Source: Gammaproteobacteria bacterium
GTDB taxonomy: Bacteria; Pseudomonadota; Gammaproteobacteria; Competibacterales; Competibacteraceae
Length of the DNA stretch: 64,000 nucleotides
Direction: 5' to 3'
Assembly (NCBI GenBank): GCA_024235135.1
Contig: JACKMZ010000004.1
Span: forward strand, 62,001-126,000
Shown here: positions 52,491 through 60,955 of the stretch, piece after piece
Numbering within the stretch: position 1 is the stretch's first letter
Layout: the number at the start of each line of letters is the position of its first letter
Made by a program: the position numbers and the translations under genes
The notes under the pieces: model-generated
Told to the model about the DNA's origin: nothing
Seen by the model: only the letters and a program-made list of their open reading frames with translations
Database searches by the model: none

Positions 52491-54629
52491 CTAGCGTTCG
52501 ATCACTAACGGATTGTCGACGGCGATGTCTTCCAACTCGTCAATACGGCTGTTGGATTGCCGATCACTTGAATAGTCGTTCCAATGAATCGATTTTCCGT
52601 CGTCGCTGAACACCGGTTCCGGATTTTTCAGCGCACTCACGGGCTCAGGACAAGCTAGACGAAGGAAATTGTCCGTATTGCGATCAAGGATATACACTCG
52701 GCAAGTACTGGACGTGGGGGTAGTGGCCGCGATGAGTGGCCATTCCAGATAAGTCAGGAATTGCCCATCGGCGCTGACCCCTGGATGATCGTTGTTCAGC
52801 CAGAAGCCATCTTCGTCCTGTTCCATACTGGCCAGTTCGGTAATAGACGCGCTTCGGCCATAGCTGTAAACCTGCCGACGTCCCGCCAGATCAAGACGAT
52901 CATAAAAAATTGTCTCGCCTGTACCATCGATGGCGGGATGCTGTGAGGCCGTTTTCGACTCCGCTCCCCACTCGTCCCAGCTCACGCGTTCCGTCGACGC
53001 CTTGCCCACGTTGTAGACGAAGACATCGGCCACCCGATTGGCATCATCATTGACCAGATTATCCGCTTCGGATACGAAAACGATTGTTTCCCCCAAACCA
53101 TCCATGCGCGGACTGTAACTGGGACCATTAGCCTGTTGCCCTTGGCTATCGACACTGATTCTCCGAATCTGGCCGGTGGCCGCATCGTACAGGAAAACAT
53201 CGGAGACCTCATTGGTATCGCCGGGCACCAAGTTCGGGGCATCGCTCGCGAATACGATACGCGCGCCGTCGGCACTGGCCCAGAAATCATTCGCAACACT
53301 ATCCGGCGTATTCAACAATGCAAGCATCTGTGGCGGTAAATCGCCATAGCGAATCCGGTGGGGGATAAATAAGGGATATTGCGTTCCAGGCTCGGCAGCG
53401 AGTCCAACGGTAGTGGTCTCGGATTTTACAGTTTTTAGTTCCGTTACACTCTCGGCCGTAGCGGAAGTCGCAAGGGCAAAATTGAAAGCGCGGACTAAGA
53501 AAACCGCAATCGAAGCTCGGTCAAGCGGCACATTCGGACAAAAGTTGCCCCGTCCACAACCGACGGTAATGCCATCTGCGGCCAATTTCTCGATCCAAGA
53601 GGCGGCGAAAGTGGTTGCATGCACATCGTTGAACACTGTGCCCGATGCCGGTGGCGGGCTATAACTAGCCCCATATTTGGCGCGCAGCAGGAGGACCGCC
53701 ATCTGTGATCGGGTCACAAACTTATTGGGACAATAGTTGACGCTGTTACAACCACTGGTGATGCCATCCGCAGCCAGCTTTTCAATCCAGGCAGCCGCGA
53801 AGGCCGTTGCCGGCACATCGTTGAACACCGTACCCGACGCTGGCGGCGGGCTGAAAGCACCTCCATAGATGCTCTTTAACAGGAAAACAGCCATTTGGGC
53901 ACGGGTCACATTATCTTTGGGACAATAAAATCCATTCCCGCAACCCGAGGTAATACTGTGGCTAACCAACGCTTCAATCGCGGCCCATGCCCAATAGCTT
54001 TCGGGAACATCCAGAAAGGTCACATTCGGGCTCGACCGATATCCTGAGTTAGGGCTGCTGGAGCTGCTGCAGCCACCGCCGTTACAAGCTTGCACCCGAT
54101 AATAATAAAGCGTATCAACAGCTGCGCCCGTATCGCTATATGTCGTGCCAGTCAAGGAACTGAGGGCCGTTCCGCAACTAGTCAATGAGGTCGACGTGCA
54201 CCGGTATAGGTTGTACTTGTTGGCGCCGCTAACGCCATTCCATGTCACGACAACTTTGTCAGTATAAGTCCCGTCCGTAGCCGATAGGACTGGCGGGGAT
54301 GGCAAAAATAACGATACTTCATTGGAAAAACCGCTTTCCGTCGTTTCCGCAACATCATACGCCGTGACCGAAATATAATAAGTCTTCCCGTCGGTTAGAT
54401 TGGAAAGGGTGTAGCTCGTCTTGTTGCCGATATCGATCGGGGCGGAATAATTGCCACTGCTTTCACCGTAGTAGAGCTTGTACCCCCCCACATCGGAACT
54501 GGTGCTGGCATACCATGCCAGGGGTATTTGACCCGACATGCCTTGGGGAGAATAGAGCGCAAGGAACAGACAGGTTAGGCTTAGGAACGCTTTGATCGCG
54601 GTGGGACAATCCGTCAAAGGGTTGGACAT
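52491..54629 (-). CDS. Secreted protein with FN3-like, three SLH repeats and a beta-propeller domain
   Basis: 712 residues with a signal peptide (about 1-32). Order: FN3 domain (about 33-105, GGYKLYYGESSGNYSAPIDIG, TYYISVTAYD), a second FN3-like domain (about 110-195), three S-layer-homology repeats (about 200-380) each with a CX5C pair (GCGNGFYCP, GCNSVNYCP, GCGRGNFCP) and VTRAQMAVFLL, then a linker and a TolB/PD40-type propeller (about 430-690; WASADGARIVFASDAPNLVPGD, ETIVFVSEADNLV). Exported, probably cell-surface bound. Function unknown. The ATG at 54629 has GAGG seven bases upstream. Convergent with ureF. Confidence 0.88.
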   Translation of the reverse strand: MSNPLTDCPTAIKAFLSLTCLFLALYSPQGMSGQIPLAWYASTSSDVGGYKLYYGESSGNYSAPIDIGNKTSYTLSNLTDGKTYYISVTAYDVAETTESGFSNEVSLFLPSPPVLSATDGTYTDKVVVTWNGVSGANKYNLYRCTSTSLTSCGTALSSLTGTTYSDTGAAVDTLYYYRVQACNGGGCSSSSSPNSGYRSSPNVTFLDVPESYWAWAAIEALVSHSITSGCGNGFYCPKDNVTRAQMAVFLLKSIYGGAFSPPPASGTVFNDVPATAFAAAWIEKLAADGITSGCNSVNYCPNKFVTRSQMAVLLLRAKYGASYSPPPASGTVFNDVHATTFAASWIEKLAADGITVGCGRGNFCPNVPLDRASIAVFLVRAFNFALATSATAESVTELKTVKSETTTVGLAAEPGTQYPLFIPHRIRYGDLPPQMLALLNTPDSVANDFWASADGARIVFASDAPNLVPGDTNEVSDVFLYDAATGQIRRISVDSQGQQANGPSYSPRMDGLGETIVFVSEADNLVNDDANRVADVFVYNVGKASTERVSWDEWGAESKTASQHPAIDGTGETIFYDRLDLAGRRQVYSYGRSASITELASMEQDEDGFWLNNDHPGVSADGQFLTYLEWPLIAATTPTSSTCRVYILDRNTDNFLRLACPEPVSALKNPEPVFSDDGKSIHWNDYSSDRQSNSRIDELEDIAVDNPLVIER

Positions 54630-55464
54630 TTCTTTGCCTCTATGCGTAACGCACGAAAACTTTTCGTTTCCGATAACCCGCCGTTCCAGGGCTGGACGCC
54701 AATCTGATCTCGGTTGAGGCTTCACCCATAAGGGCTACATGGAAGATTCAAATCGCGTTTGGCCGGTCAACGGAAAAAACCATGTTTGCGAGTGAAATCG
54801 CAAACATGGCTAAATTTATTCAAATCAACGTTATTCAGTGAATCGTCGGGAAAGAAATTCTGTCCCTTTGATTTTTTTAGCCTTGGTACTTTAAGCAATT
54901 CCGGTTCCAGTTATTTATTCTTTTCAATATACAGATAGATACAAAATACCCATCGGTATTTTAGTCGAGCAAACCATTATTATCTTGTGGATAATGAGAG
55001 ATATACTCTAAGTTTACGAGATTATAACGTATTTTCCATAGTCCTCCGAGAAAATTCGGCCATAACAAACGCTGGATGCTTCCTACAGATAGAACAAACG
55101 TACTTTTCATATCGTTGATTATTATAAACATTATAAAGACACCTAAAAATCGAGTGCTTATTTGGCGCTCCTACGACCAATCTTTCGACCGTCGCCATTT
55201 GGCTACAGTATTGCGATTGTTTTTTGTCGATTTATTAAAAGAATTTATACTGTTGCCATCAGGAGACCCAGGGTTCCCACGTAACGACTCTTTAGAGTGG
55301 TTGCGTAGTCATCAATCTACCAGGGCTGCGCACCAACGACCATCGGGTTGTACATCATCCGCCGAGGTGCGCCGATACGCTGGTTTCCGAAAACCTTTTA
55401 TCCGCTTGAAAGAGCCATTCTCAGGCCTACAAGCCTGTCACTTAGCCATCGCTCGGATCGGTTA
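54630..55464. other. A+T-rich intergenic region with an orphan hairpin
   Basis: 835 bp between divergent genes. Between about 54770 and 55250 base composition drops well below that of the neighbours. The frames here show no domains. A 12-bp inverted repeat is described separately. Promoters for both flanking genes should be here. Confidence 0.55.
54780..54809 (-). terminator. Terminator-like hairpin upstream of the SLH gene
   Basis: Perfect 12-bp stem CCATGTTTGCGA / TCGCAAACATGG around GTGAAA. On the minus strand it is followed by TTTTTTCC, the form of a rho-independent terminator for leftward transcription. It lies 151 bp before the SLH gene start, and no minus-strand gene precedes it, so it may attenuate the SLH transcript or end a small RNA. 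Confidence 0.7.
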
Positions 55465-57087
55465 ATGCCTACTATCCATTTTTTCCGCAAGACGGTTACA
55501 CCAACGTTACTCGTCCTGTTTTGTATGTTCCTGAGTGCCTGCGCCACCTTGCAGTCTCGGCCACATACCGCCATGGGCGTTGTACTGCAATGGAATGAGT
55601 TAGCGCTCGCTTCCGTTCGCAATGAAGTCATCATTCGACCCACGGTGGTGGCGAGGCAATTGTTTCTGCTTCATGCGGCAATGTACGATGCTTGGTCGGC
55701 ATTCGATCCGCGCGCCAAACCCTATGCACTGGACCCAGGCATAAAAATGCCGGAGGCATCCACCGACGAGGCGGCGAAAACCGCCGCGGTCAGCCAAGCC
55801 GCTTATCACATTCTGCACAAAACCTATCCACGCTTCGACGCGACAGGAGCCTACCAACAGGAAATGGCCCGCCTCGGGTTGCTGGTGGTTAACAAAGGCG
55901 ATCCCAAAACACCCGCCGGTATCGGCTATCTGGCGGCTCAAGCGGTCATGGAAGCCCGCGCCGACGACGGTTCCAACGCAGCCAATAACTATGAGGAAAT
56001 CACCTCGGCGATTTATCCTCGTCCCTATGCCCCGGTCAACAGCGATGATCCGCGCTCCAATCACGCACCCGGCCATGCCGGATTCGACCCCAACCATTGG
56101 CAACCCCTTCGGGTACCCTATGCCGGCAACCCTCGTGGACAGGGACGGTTTCTTGTCGATGACGACAACCCGAATTCCTACAATGTCCAGGTCTTCATGA
56201 CGCCACATTGGGGAGCCGTCAAACCCTTCGCCTTGAGTTCGGGTGATCAATTTCGTCCACCGCCTCCCCCGCACGTGGGCTCGGACGAGCCCTATACCGA
56301 TGCCACCGGTAAGCAGACTACGAATGACCAATCTTATCGGGATCAGGTTGCCGAGATATTACGGCTGAACGCGGGGTTGACCGATCGCCAGAAAGTCATG
56401 GCGGAGTTCTGGGCCGACGGACCCCGTAGCGAATCCCCCCCCGGACACTGGAACCAACTGGCTCATGGGCTATCGGTGCGTGACAAACATACTCTGGACG
56501 ATGACGTGAAGATGTTTTTCGCGCTGAATGCAGCGTTGTTCGACGCCGGTATCGCGGTCTGGGACAGCAAGCGATACTACGACTATGTGCGGCCAAAATC
56601 CGCCATCCAATATCTCTACCTCAATCAGACCGTGCGTGGCTGGGGTGGACCCAACCGTGGCGCCGTCAGCCTGCTGGGCCAGGATTGGCAACCATTCCAG
56701 CAACAGACATTCATCACGCCCAATTTCCCGGAATATCTTTCCGGTCACAGTGTGTTCAGTGCGGCCGCGGCAACCGTATTGACCCTGTTCACGGGCACTG
56801 ACCGCTTCTACGATGGCGTGACACGTACCGGTCAGGATATCGACCAAGATGGCGATGAGGATTTGCTGGGAGAGTTCATCTTCCGGGCTGGTGCGGGATT
56901 CTATGAAAGAGGCCCGGCCGAGGACGTCGTTTTGCGCTGGTCCACCCTCAAGGAAGCCTCCGACGAAGCGGCCCTCTCCAGGCGTTATGGCGGTATTCAC
57001 TTTCAAGATAGCGATCTGCGCGGTCGCCTGCTGGGACGGCAGGTGGGCGAAGCGGCCTTTATCAAGGCACGCAGTTATTGGGAGTGA
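55465..57087 (+). CDS. Vanadium-dependent haloperoxidase-like lipoprotein
   Basis: 540 residues with a lipoprotein signal (FCMFLSAC, about 14-29). All-alpha PAP2/vanadium-haloperoxidase fold. The vanadate-binding pattern can be read: KX6RP as KRYYDYVRP (about residues 368-376), SGH in YLSGHSVFSAAA (about 426; the usual Pro before SGH is Leu), and SR-X5-H as SRRYGGIHF (about 504-512) followed by an acidic residue. This supports either vanadate-dependent halide oxidation or phosphatase activity outside the inner membrane; the two cannot be told apart by sequence. The ATG at 55465 begins the signal sequence. The last codons and stop lie in the target-site duplication of the adjacent element. Confidence 0.88.
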   Translation: MPTIHFFRKTVTPTLLVLFCMFLSACATLQSRPHTAMGVVLQWNELALASVRNEVIIRPTVVARQLFLLHAAMYDAWSAFDPRAKPYALDPGIKMPEASTDEAAKTAAVSQAAYHILHKTYPRFDATGAYQQEMARLGLLVVNKGDPKTPAGIGYLAAQAVMEARADDGSNAANNYEEITSAIYPRPYAPVNSDDPRSNHAPGHAGFDPNHWQPLRVPYAGNPRGQGRFLVDDDNPNSYNVQVFMTPHWGAVKPFALSSGDQFRPPPPPHVGSDEPYTDATGKQTTNDQSYRDQVAEILRLNAGLTDRQKVMAEFWADGPRSESPPGHWNQLAHGLSVRDKHTLDDDVKMFFALNAALFDAGIAVWDSKRYYDYVRPKSAIQYLYLNQTVRGWGGPNRGAVSLLGQDWQPFQQQTFITPNFPEYLSGHSVFSAAAATVLTLFTGTDRFYDGVTRTGQDIDQDGDEDLLGEFIFRAGAGFYERGPAEDVVLRWSTLKEASDEAALSRRYGGIHFQDSDLRGRLLGRQVGEAAFIKARSYWE

Positions 57088-57088
57088 T
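57080..57088 (+). repeat. Target-site duplication, left copy
   Basis: GGGAGTGAT immediately before the left end of the first 503-bp element. The identical 9 bases follow the right end of the second element at 60802-60810. It includes the TGA stop of the haloperoxidase gene. Confidence 0.9.
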
Positions 57089-57591
57089 CTAAGTACAGGA
57101 CAGAATGCTTAACGAATTGTTTTTCATTGGATAACATACCCAGCTTTGTGGATGCCCCAATGATCATCTCGGTAAACGACCCGGTACGGGAACTCAAGGC
57201 GGTACTAGCCGCCCATTTGCCTTGGGCATGGAGCGTGAATCAGTTTTCTCGCCCAGTTTCTGCTGGCACTGTTTAAGGTTCGTAGTTGGCAAATTGAAAC
57301 CTTGTTCGGTTGCCTGAAATCCCGTGGCTTCAATCTTGAAGATACCCATCTCACCCATCCCGAGCGTCTGTCCAAGCTCATGGGTTTGCTCGCCCTGGCC
57401 TTCGCTTGGACCTGTCGCACCGGTGAACAGCTCCACGACGGCCCCCAACCCATCCCTCAAAAAAACACTGAATCGCCCTCTCAATACCTTGCTTTCGCCA
57501 CGGCTTGGACTTCCTGCGCCAGGTCGTGCTCAATTTGCCTGACAAATTTCTCGCTTTCCTCTGGGCATTACGCCTCTTGTCCTGTACTTAG
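57089..57591 (+). mobile_element. Internally deleted IS4-family element, copy 1
   Basis: 503 bp bounded by inverted repeats CTAAGTACAGGACA and TGTCCTGTACTTAG-type (right end reads TTGTCCTGTACTTAG). Remnants of a transposase are read with frameshifts: N-terminal part (MISVNDPVRELKAVLAAHLPW, FLAQFLLALFKVR) joined at about 57285 directly to the C-terminal part (WQIETLFGCLKSRGFNLED, then GLDFLRQVVLNLPDKFLAF ending with a stop inside the right repeat). The C-terminal piece retains the Glu and Lys of the IS4 YREK motif (E-X6-K). The catalytic middle is missing, so the copy is non-autonomous. Confidence 0.85.
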
Positions 57592-57694
57592 GTAAAAGCC
57601 TTAATCCTGGGGAAGATTAGCAAGTTGCCTCGTTTTAGCGGGATTGGGCACCAACTGACGTTCGCCATCAACGGAATCGGCCCATGGCGGGAGC

Positions 57695-57734
57695 GGGTGG
57701 GGTGTTGCCGGCTTGAATGCGGCGAACCCCACCC
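57695..57734 (-). terminator. Hairpin after the subtilase-SLH gene
   Basis: 9-bp outer stem GGGTGGGGT / ACCCCACCC plus a 6-bp inner stem (TTGCCG with CGGCGA), 15 bp beyond the stop codon at 57749 in the direction of transcription. The trailing T-run is weak on both strands. Confidence 0.5.
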
Positions 57735-57748
57735 TTTCGAGAGGATTA

Positions 57749-60103
57749 TTATAGGCCGAAAGTCCGGCTCAAGAAGACCGCCATTTCATCACGGCGAACT
57801 GAGTTGTTGGGACAGTAGTTGCCGCCCCCGCAACCCCCGGAAATGCCATCCGCGGCCAATTTCTCGATCCAGGCGGCGGCAAAGGCGTTAGCCGGCACAT
57901 CATTGAACACTGTACCGGACGCGGCGGGAGGAAAGTAGCTTGCGCCATATTTGGAACGCAGCAGGAAAACAGCCATTTGGGCGCGAGTCACCGGATTATT
58001 GGGGCAATAGATGTTCTGGCCACAGCCACCGGTAATGCCATCCGCAGCCAGTTTTTCGATCCAGGCGGCTGCGAATGCGCTGGTGGGCACATCGCTAAAC
58101 ACCGTACCGGTCGGCGATGGAGGAATGTAGGAACCACCGTGTATGCCTCTTAGCAGGAAGATCGCCATCTGTGCCCGAGTCACCAGACTGAGTGGACAAT
58201 ACTTGCCGTTGCCGCAGCCCCCGGTAATGCCCGCCGCCACGATTTTTTCGATGTTGGAGTAAGCCCAATAGGTGCAGAGCACGTCGCTGAAGGAGTGCGT
58301 GCAACTCACGGCATTCACAAGCCGATCGGCCATGATGATGCCATATCCCGAATCACGATCGGTGCCGGATGCTTCGATGTCAAGCGCGGTTGCGGCGAAC
58401 AAGGCGCGAACGTCATCGGCATTGCTATTGAGAATGCCAGCGAAATTGGCGCTGGTTAAACTGGGGTCGGCATCTAGCAACAAGGCGGCAATCGCCGCGG
58501 CATGCGGTGCGGCAGCTGAGGTGCCGTAGAATGGATCGAAGCCAGGCGTGGCCGTGGAGACGCCGTCGGCGGCGGCGATGTCCGGTTTCTGGCGGACGGT
58601 GCCCCCGGTTGATGAGTAGTTACCCGGCGTATAGGGTGTGCCGTCCGGTTTGTAGAACATCCGCCTGGGCCCGTCCGAACTGAAGGTTTCAACGGGGTTC
58701 GCGGCGCCACCGGTGAAAGCGCCACCGCTGGCTTTGGCTACGTCCACGGCAGCAACGCTGAATGCGTCCTCAGCAGCGGAATGGCCTTTAGTTTGACCAT
58801 CCGTATTGGCGGAAAGCCTGCCGCGGATGGTATCTAAATGAAGAAACCGGTTATTTCCTGAAAATTTGGCAACGACCAACCGGTTGTTAAGATCGGAGCT
58901 TATAGCACTGATAAACTCGAAGGGATCCTGGCTTCCGTTTTGAAATCCCTCGGACGACGCGACGATTGCCGTCCCTTTGGAGTTGAGCAAGAAAAGGTCA
59001 TAGTCATTGCTCGATGCTCCCAATGGATCGGACCAGAACAACGCATAGCCGAAGCCCACTTTGGTGATTGTGTTGTAGTATTGTCCATTAAAGCTATTGA
59101 CGCTGTCCCATTGACCATAATCGCCGATAACAGTGGGCAGAGTCGTAGGAGAATAGTCTCCCTGCCAGACTCCTGAAGTGCCATCGTTTTTATTGCCTGC
59201 ATTGCCCGCGGAGGAAAAATAAAGTGCGCCATCGGCGGTAACACTGTTAACCGCCTGGGCGATGATGCCATCTTGGAAGGGGGATTCATCGAAGTAACCT
59301 ACATCGTCCACGATGACGTCGCAGCCGTACACATTACGCAGGTCAAGGATGTTTTGTGCGAAGCTCGCCTCGCCATTGAAGGCGGTGGCGAAATAGAGTT
59401 GGGCGCCGGGCGCAAGATCGTAGACGATTTCGAGCATCGCCGTTCCTTCGCTGCTGCCAGGATTGCCACTCTCGCCGGACAACACCGTGACACTGGGCAA
59501 ATCCCCCGAGCCTTGCAAGCTGCTTAACGCATCCACGCTGTCGGATAGCACCCCCACTTTAATGCCTGCTCCGTTGACGCTAAGACTGCTGCGCGCGACA
59601 TTCGCCTTATGCGCTACATCACCTTGGGAAGTATTGACCTTACTGGTTATGGCTCGGTCAGCCGGACGAATCGATCGCACCGCGGGAGATGCCGCCAAAT
59701 CTTCGATTGCCGTGAGCGGCAGGCGTGCCCGAATAGCGTTGTACTGGGGAAAACTGTTGATGATTTCGCCATCTAGCGATTCAATCTCGCTTAACAGATC
59801 AGGACTGACCTCGGCTTGAATATCGACTAGTACAGTGCCATTCCTATCGGTTTCTATTCCCGTACGCAGGTTGGGTAGATCGGCATTTTTTGTAACCGGT
59901 TCGCCTCGCTGGCGTTTAATTTCCAGCAAAAGATTGGAGTTGATCTTGCGTTGGGCTGGAGTGCGCGAGGCTTTCTCACGAGCTAGGATCTGCATTTGTT
60001 GTAGAACTGAATCGCTGAGCGGGGCGTCCTGAGCGTAGGCGACAAGAGAACAACAGGCCATTAAAAAGGCCGTGCAGACGCAAGATATCTTCTTAAAAGT
60101 CAT
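57749..60103 (-). CDS. Secreted subtilase/S53-like peptidase with three SLH repeats
   Basis: 784 residues with a signal peptide (1-24). The peptidase domain (about 175-590) has the Asp of SDSVD (residue 188), the segment SSEGTAMLEIVYDLAPGA where classical subtilisins carry the catalytic His (Glu219 here), the oxyanion Asn in SSAGNAGNKN and the nucleophile in YGTSAAAPHAA (about 528). The Glu suggests the S53-like/sedolisin-type branch of the clan. Three SLH repeats follow (about 600-784) with CX5C pairs (GCGNGKYCP, GCGQNIYCP, GCGGGNYCP), closely similar to those of the gene at 52491. AGGAG seven bases before the ATG. It is the cargo between the two IS derivatives. Confidence 0.88.
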   Translation of the reverse strand: MTFKKISCVCTAFLMACCSLVAYAQDAPLSDSVLQQMQILAREKASRTPAQRKINSNLLLEIKRQRGEPVTKNADLPNLRTGIETDRNGTVLVDIQAEVSPDLLSEIESLDGEIINSFPQYNAIRARLPLTAIEDLAASPAVRSIRPADRAITSKVNTSQGDVAHKANVARSSLSVNGAGIKVGVLSDSVDALSSLQGSGDLPSVTVLSGESGNPGSSEGTAMLEIVYDLAPGAQLYFATAFNGEASFAQNILDLRNVYGCDVIVDDVGYFDESPFQDGIIAQAVNSVTADGALYFSSAGNAGNKNDGTSGVWQGDYSPTTLPTVIGDYGQWDSVNSFNGQYYNTITKVGFGYALFWSDPLGASSNDYDLFLLNSKGTAIVASSEGFQNGSQDPFEFISAISSDLNNRLVVAKFSGNNRFLHLDTIRGRLSANTDGQTKGHSAAEDAFSVAAVDVAKASGGAFTGGAANPVETFSSDGPRRMFYKPDGTPYTPGNYSSTGGTVRQKPDIAAADGVSTATPGFDPFYGTSAAAPHAAAIAALLLDADPSLTSANFAGILNSNADDVRALFAATALDIEASGTDRDSGYGIIMADRLVNAVSCTHSFSDVLCTYWAYSNIEKIVAAGITGGCGNGKYCPLSLVTRAQMAIFLLRGIHGGSYIPPSPTGTVFSDVPTSAFAAAWIEKLAADGITGGCGQNIYCPNNPVTRAQMAVFLLRSKYGASYFPPAASGTVFNDVPANAFAAAWIEKLAADGISGGCGGGNYCPNNSVRRDEMAVFLSRTFGL

Positions 60104-60298
60104 ACTGCTACTCCTGTTATATGAGGCATCATCATTGAAATGTCAAAGCAGATAATAATGTCAACGGTCTGGAAAAACTGGTGACGCGTATATTTAATTG
60201 CAAATTCCGGTCCAATACAAATTTTTAAAATCAGTACATTTACGGATTTTTTCCTTTTTCTATATCTGTAGATGATGAAAAATTTTATTGAATAAAAC

Positions 60299-60801
60299 CT
60301 AAGTACAGGACAGAATGCTTAACGAATTGTTTTTCATTGGATAACATACCCAGCTTTGTGGATGCCCCAATGATCATCTCGGTAAACGACCCGGTACGGG
60401 AACTCAAGGCGGTACTAGCCGCCCATTTGCCTTGGGCATGGAGCGTGAATCAGTTTTCTCGCCCAGTTTCTGCTGGCACTGTTTAAGGTTCGTAGTTGGC
60501 AAATTGAAACCTTGTTCGGTTGCCTGAAATCCCGTGGCTTCAATCTTGAAGATACCCATCTCACCCATCCCGAGCGTCTGTCCAAGCTCATGGGTTTGCT
60601 CGCCCTGGCCTTCGCTTGGACCTGTCGCACCGGTGAACAGCTCCACGACGGCCCCCAACCCATCCCTCAAAAAAACACTGAATCGCCCTCTCAATACCTT
60701 GCTTTCGCCACGGCTTGGACTTCCTGCGCCAGGTCGTCCTCAATTTGCCTGACAAATTTCTCGCTTTCCTCTGGGCATTACGCCTCTTGTCCTGTACTTA
60801 G
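60299..60801 (+). mobile_element. Internally deleted IS4-family element, copy 2
   Basis: Same 503-bp length and orientation as copy 1. Reading base by base, they differ only at one position (G at 57528, C at 60738), a silent change in the original transposase frame (Val). This near identity shows a recent duplication. Same inverted repeats and the same missing catalytic middle. Confidence 0.88.
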
Positions 60802-60810
60802 GGGAGTGAT
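60802..60810 (+). repeat. Target-site duplication, right copy
   Basis: GGGAGTGAT, identical to 57080-57088. Removing 57089-60810 restores a continuous sequence from the end of the haloperoxidase gene to GGAAAACCATGG. Confidence 0.9.
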
Positions 60811-60937
60811 GGAAAACCATGGCGCATGGTTGAAAGCGTTCGTTCCTTCACACGGAACCCCGAGTCAACGGAACCCGCCTGGCAACTAACCTAAACCAAA
60901 TAAGATCGGGCAACGAATTAGAAATACTTTAAGAAAA

Positions 60938-60955
60938 GTTTCATGTCAGCTTCAT
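60938..60955 (+). promoter_or_regulatory. Weak Pho-box-like direct repeat
   Basis: GTTTCATGTCAGCTTCAT: two 7-base units (GTTTCAT, GCTTCAT) separated by 4 bases, the geometry of a Pho box (consensus CTGTCAT-N4-CTGTCAT) but matching at only 5 and 4 of 7 bases. A TCTAAT that could serve as -10 lies 16 bp after it (60972-60977). It stands upstream of the oxygenase and phospholipase genes. Confidence 0.3.

Larger units (their letters stand above)
57089..60801. mobile_element. Composite-transposon-like unit carrying a subtilase-SLH gene
   Basis: 3713-bp unit: two 503-bp IS4-type derivatives in direct orientation, at 57089-57591 and 60299-60801, flanking one minus-strand gene with its own terminator and promoter region. 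The 9-bp repeat GGGAGTGAT brackets the whole unit, while the inner ends lack matching repeats (GTAAAAGCC inside the left copy, AATAAAAC inside the right copy). That is the expected pattern if the outer ends transposed together. The size of the duplication agrees with IS4-family elements. No transposase capable of moving it is present, so a trans-acting one is needed. Confidence 0.8.

Noticed and set aside
54961..55010. GCAAACC near a small stem, reminiscent of a GEMM (cyclic di-GMP) riboswitch
   Set aside because: The remaining conserved blocks (GGGACGCAAAGCC and the tetraloop receptor) are missing.
55076..55465. 129-codon frame before the haloperoxidase gene
   Set aside because: Starts in the A+T-rich region without Shine-Dalgarno and translates to sequence with no recognisable domain.
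57302..57595. 97-codon frame in the first IS derivative, and its twin at 60512-60889, as real genes
   Set aside because: They are C-terminal transposase remnants that leave the true frame before the end; no independent function expected.
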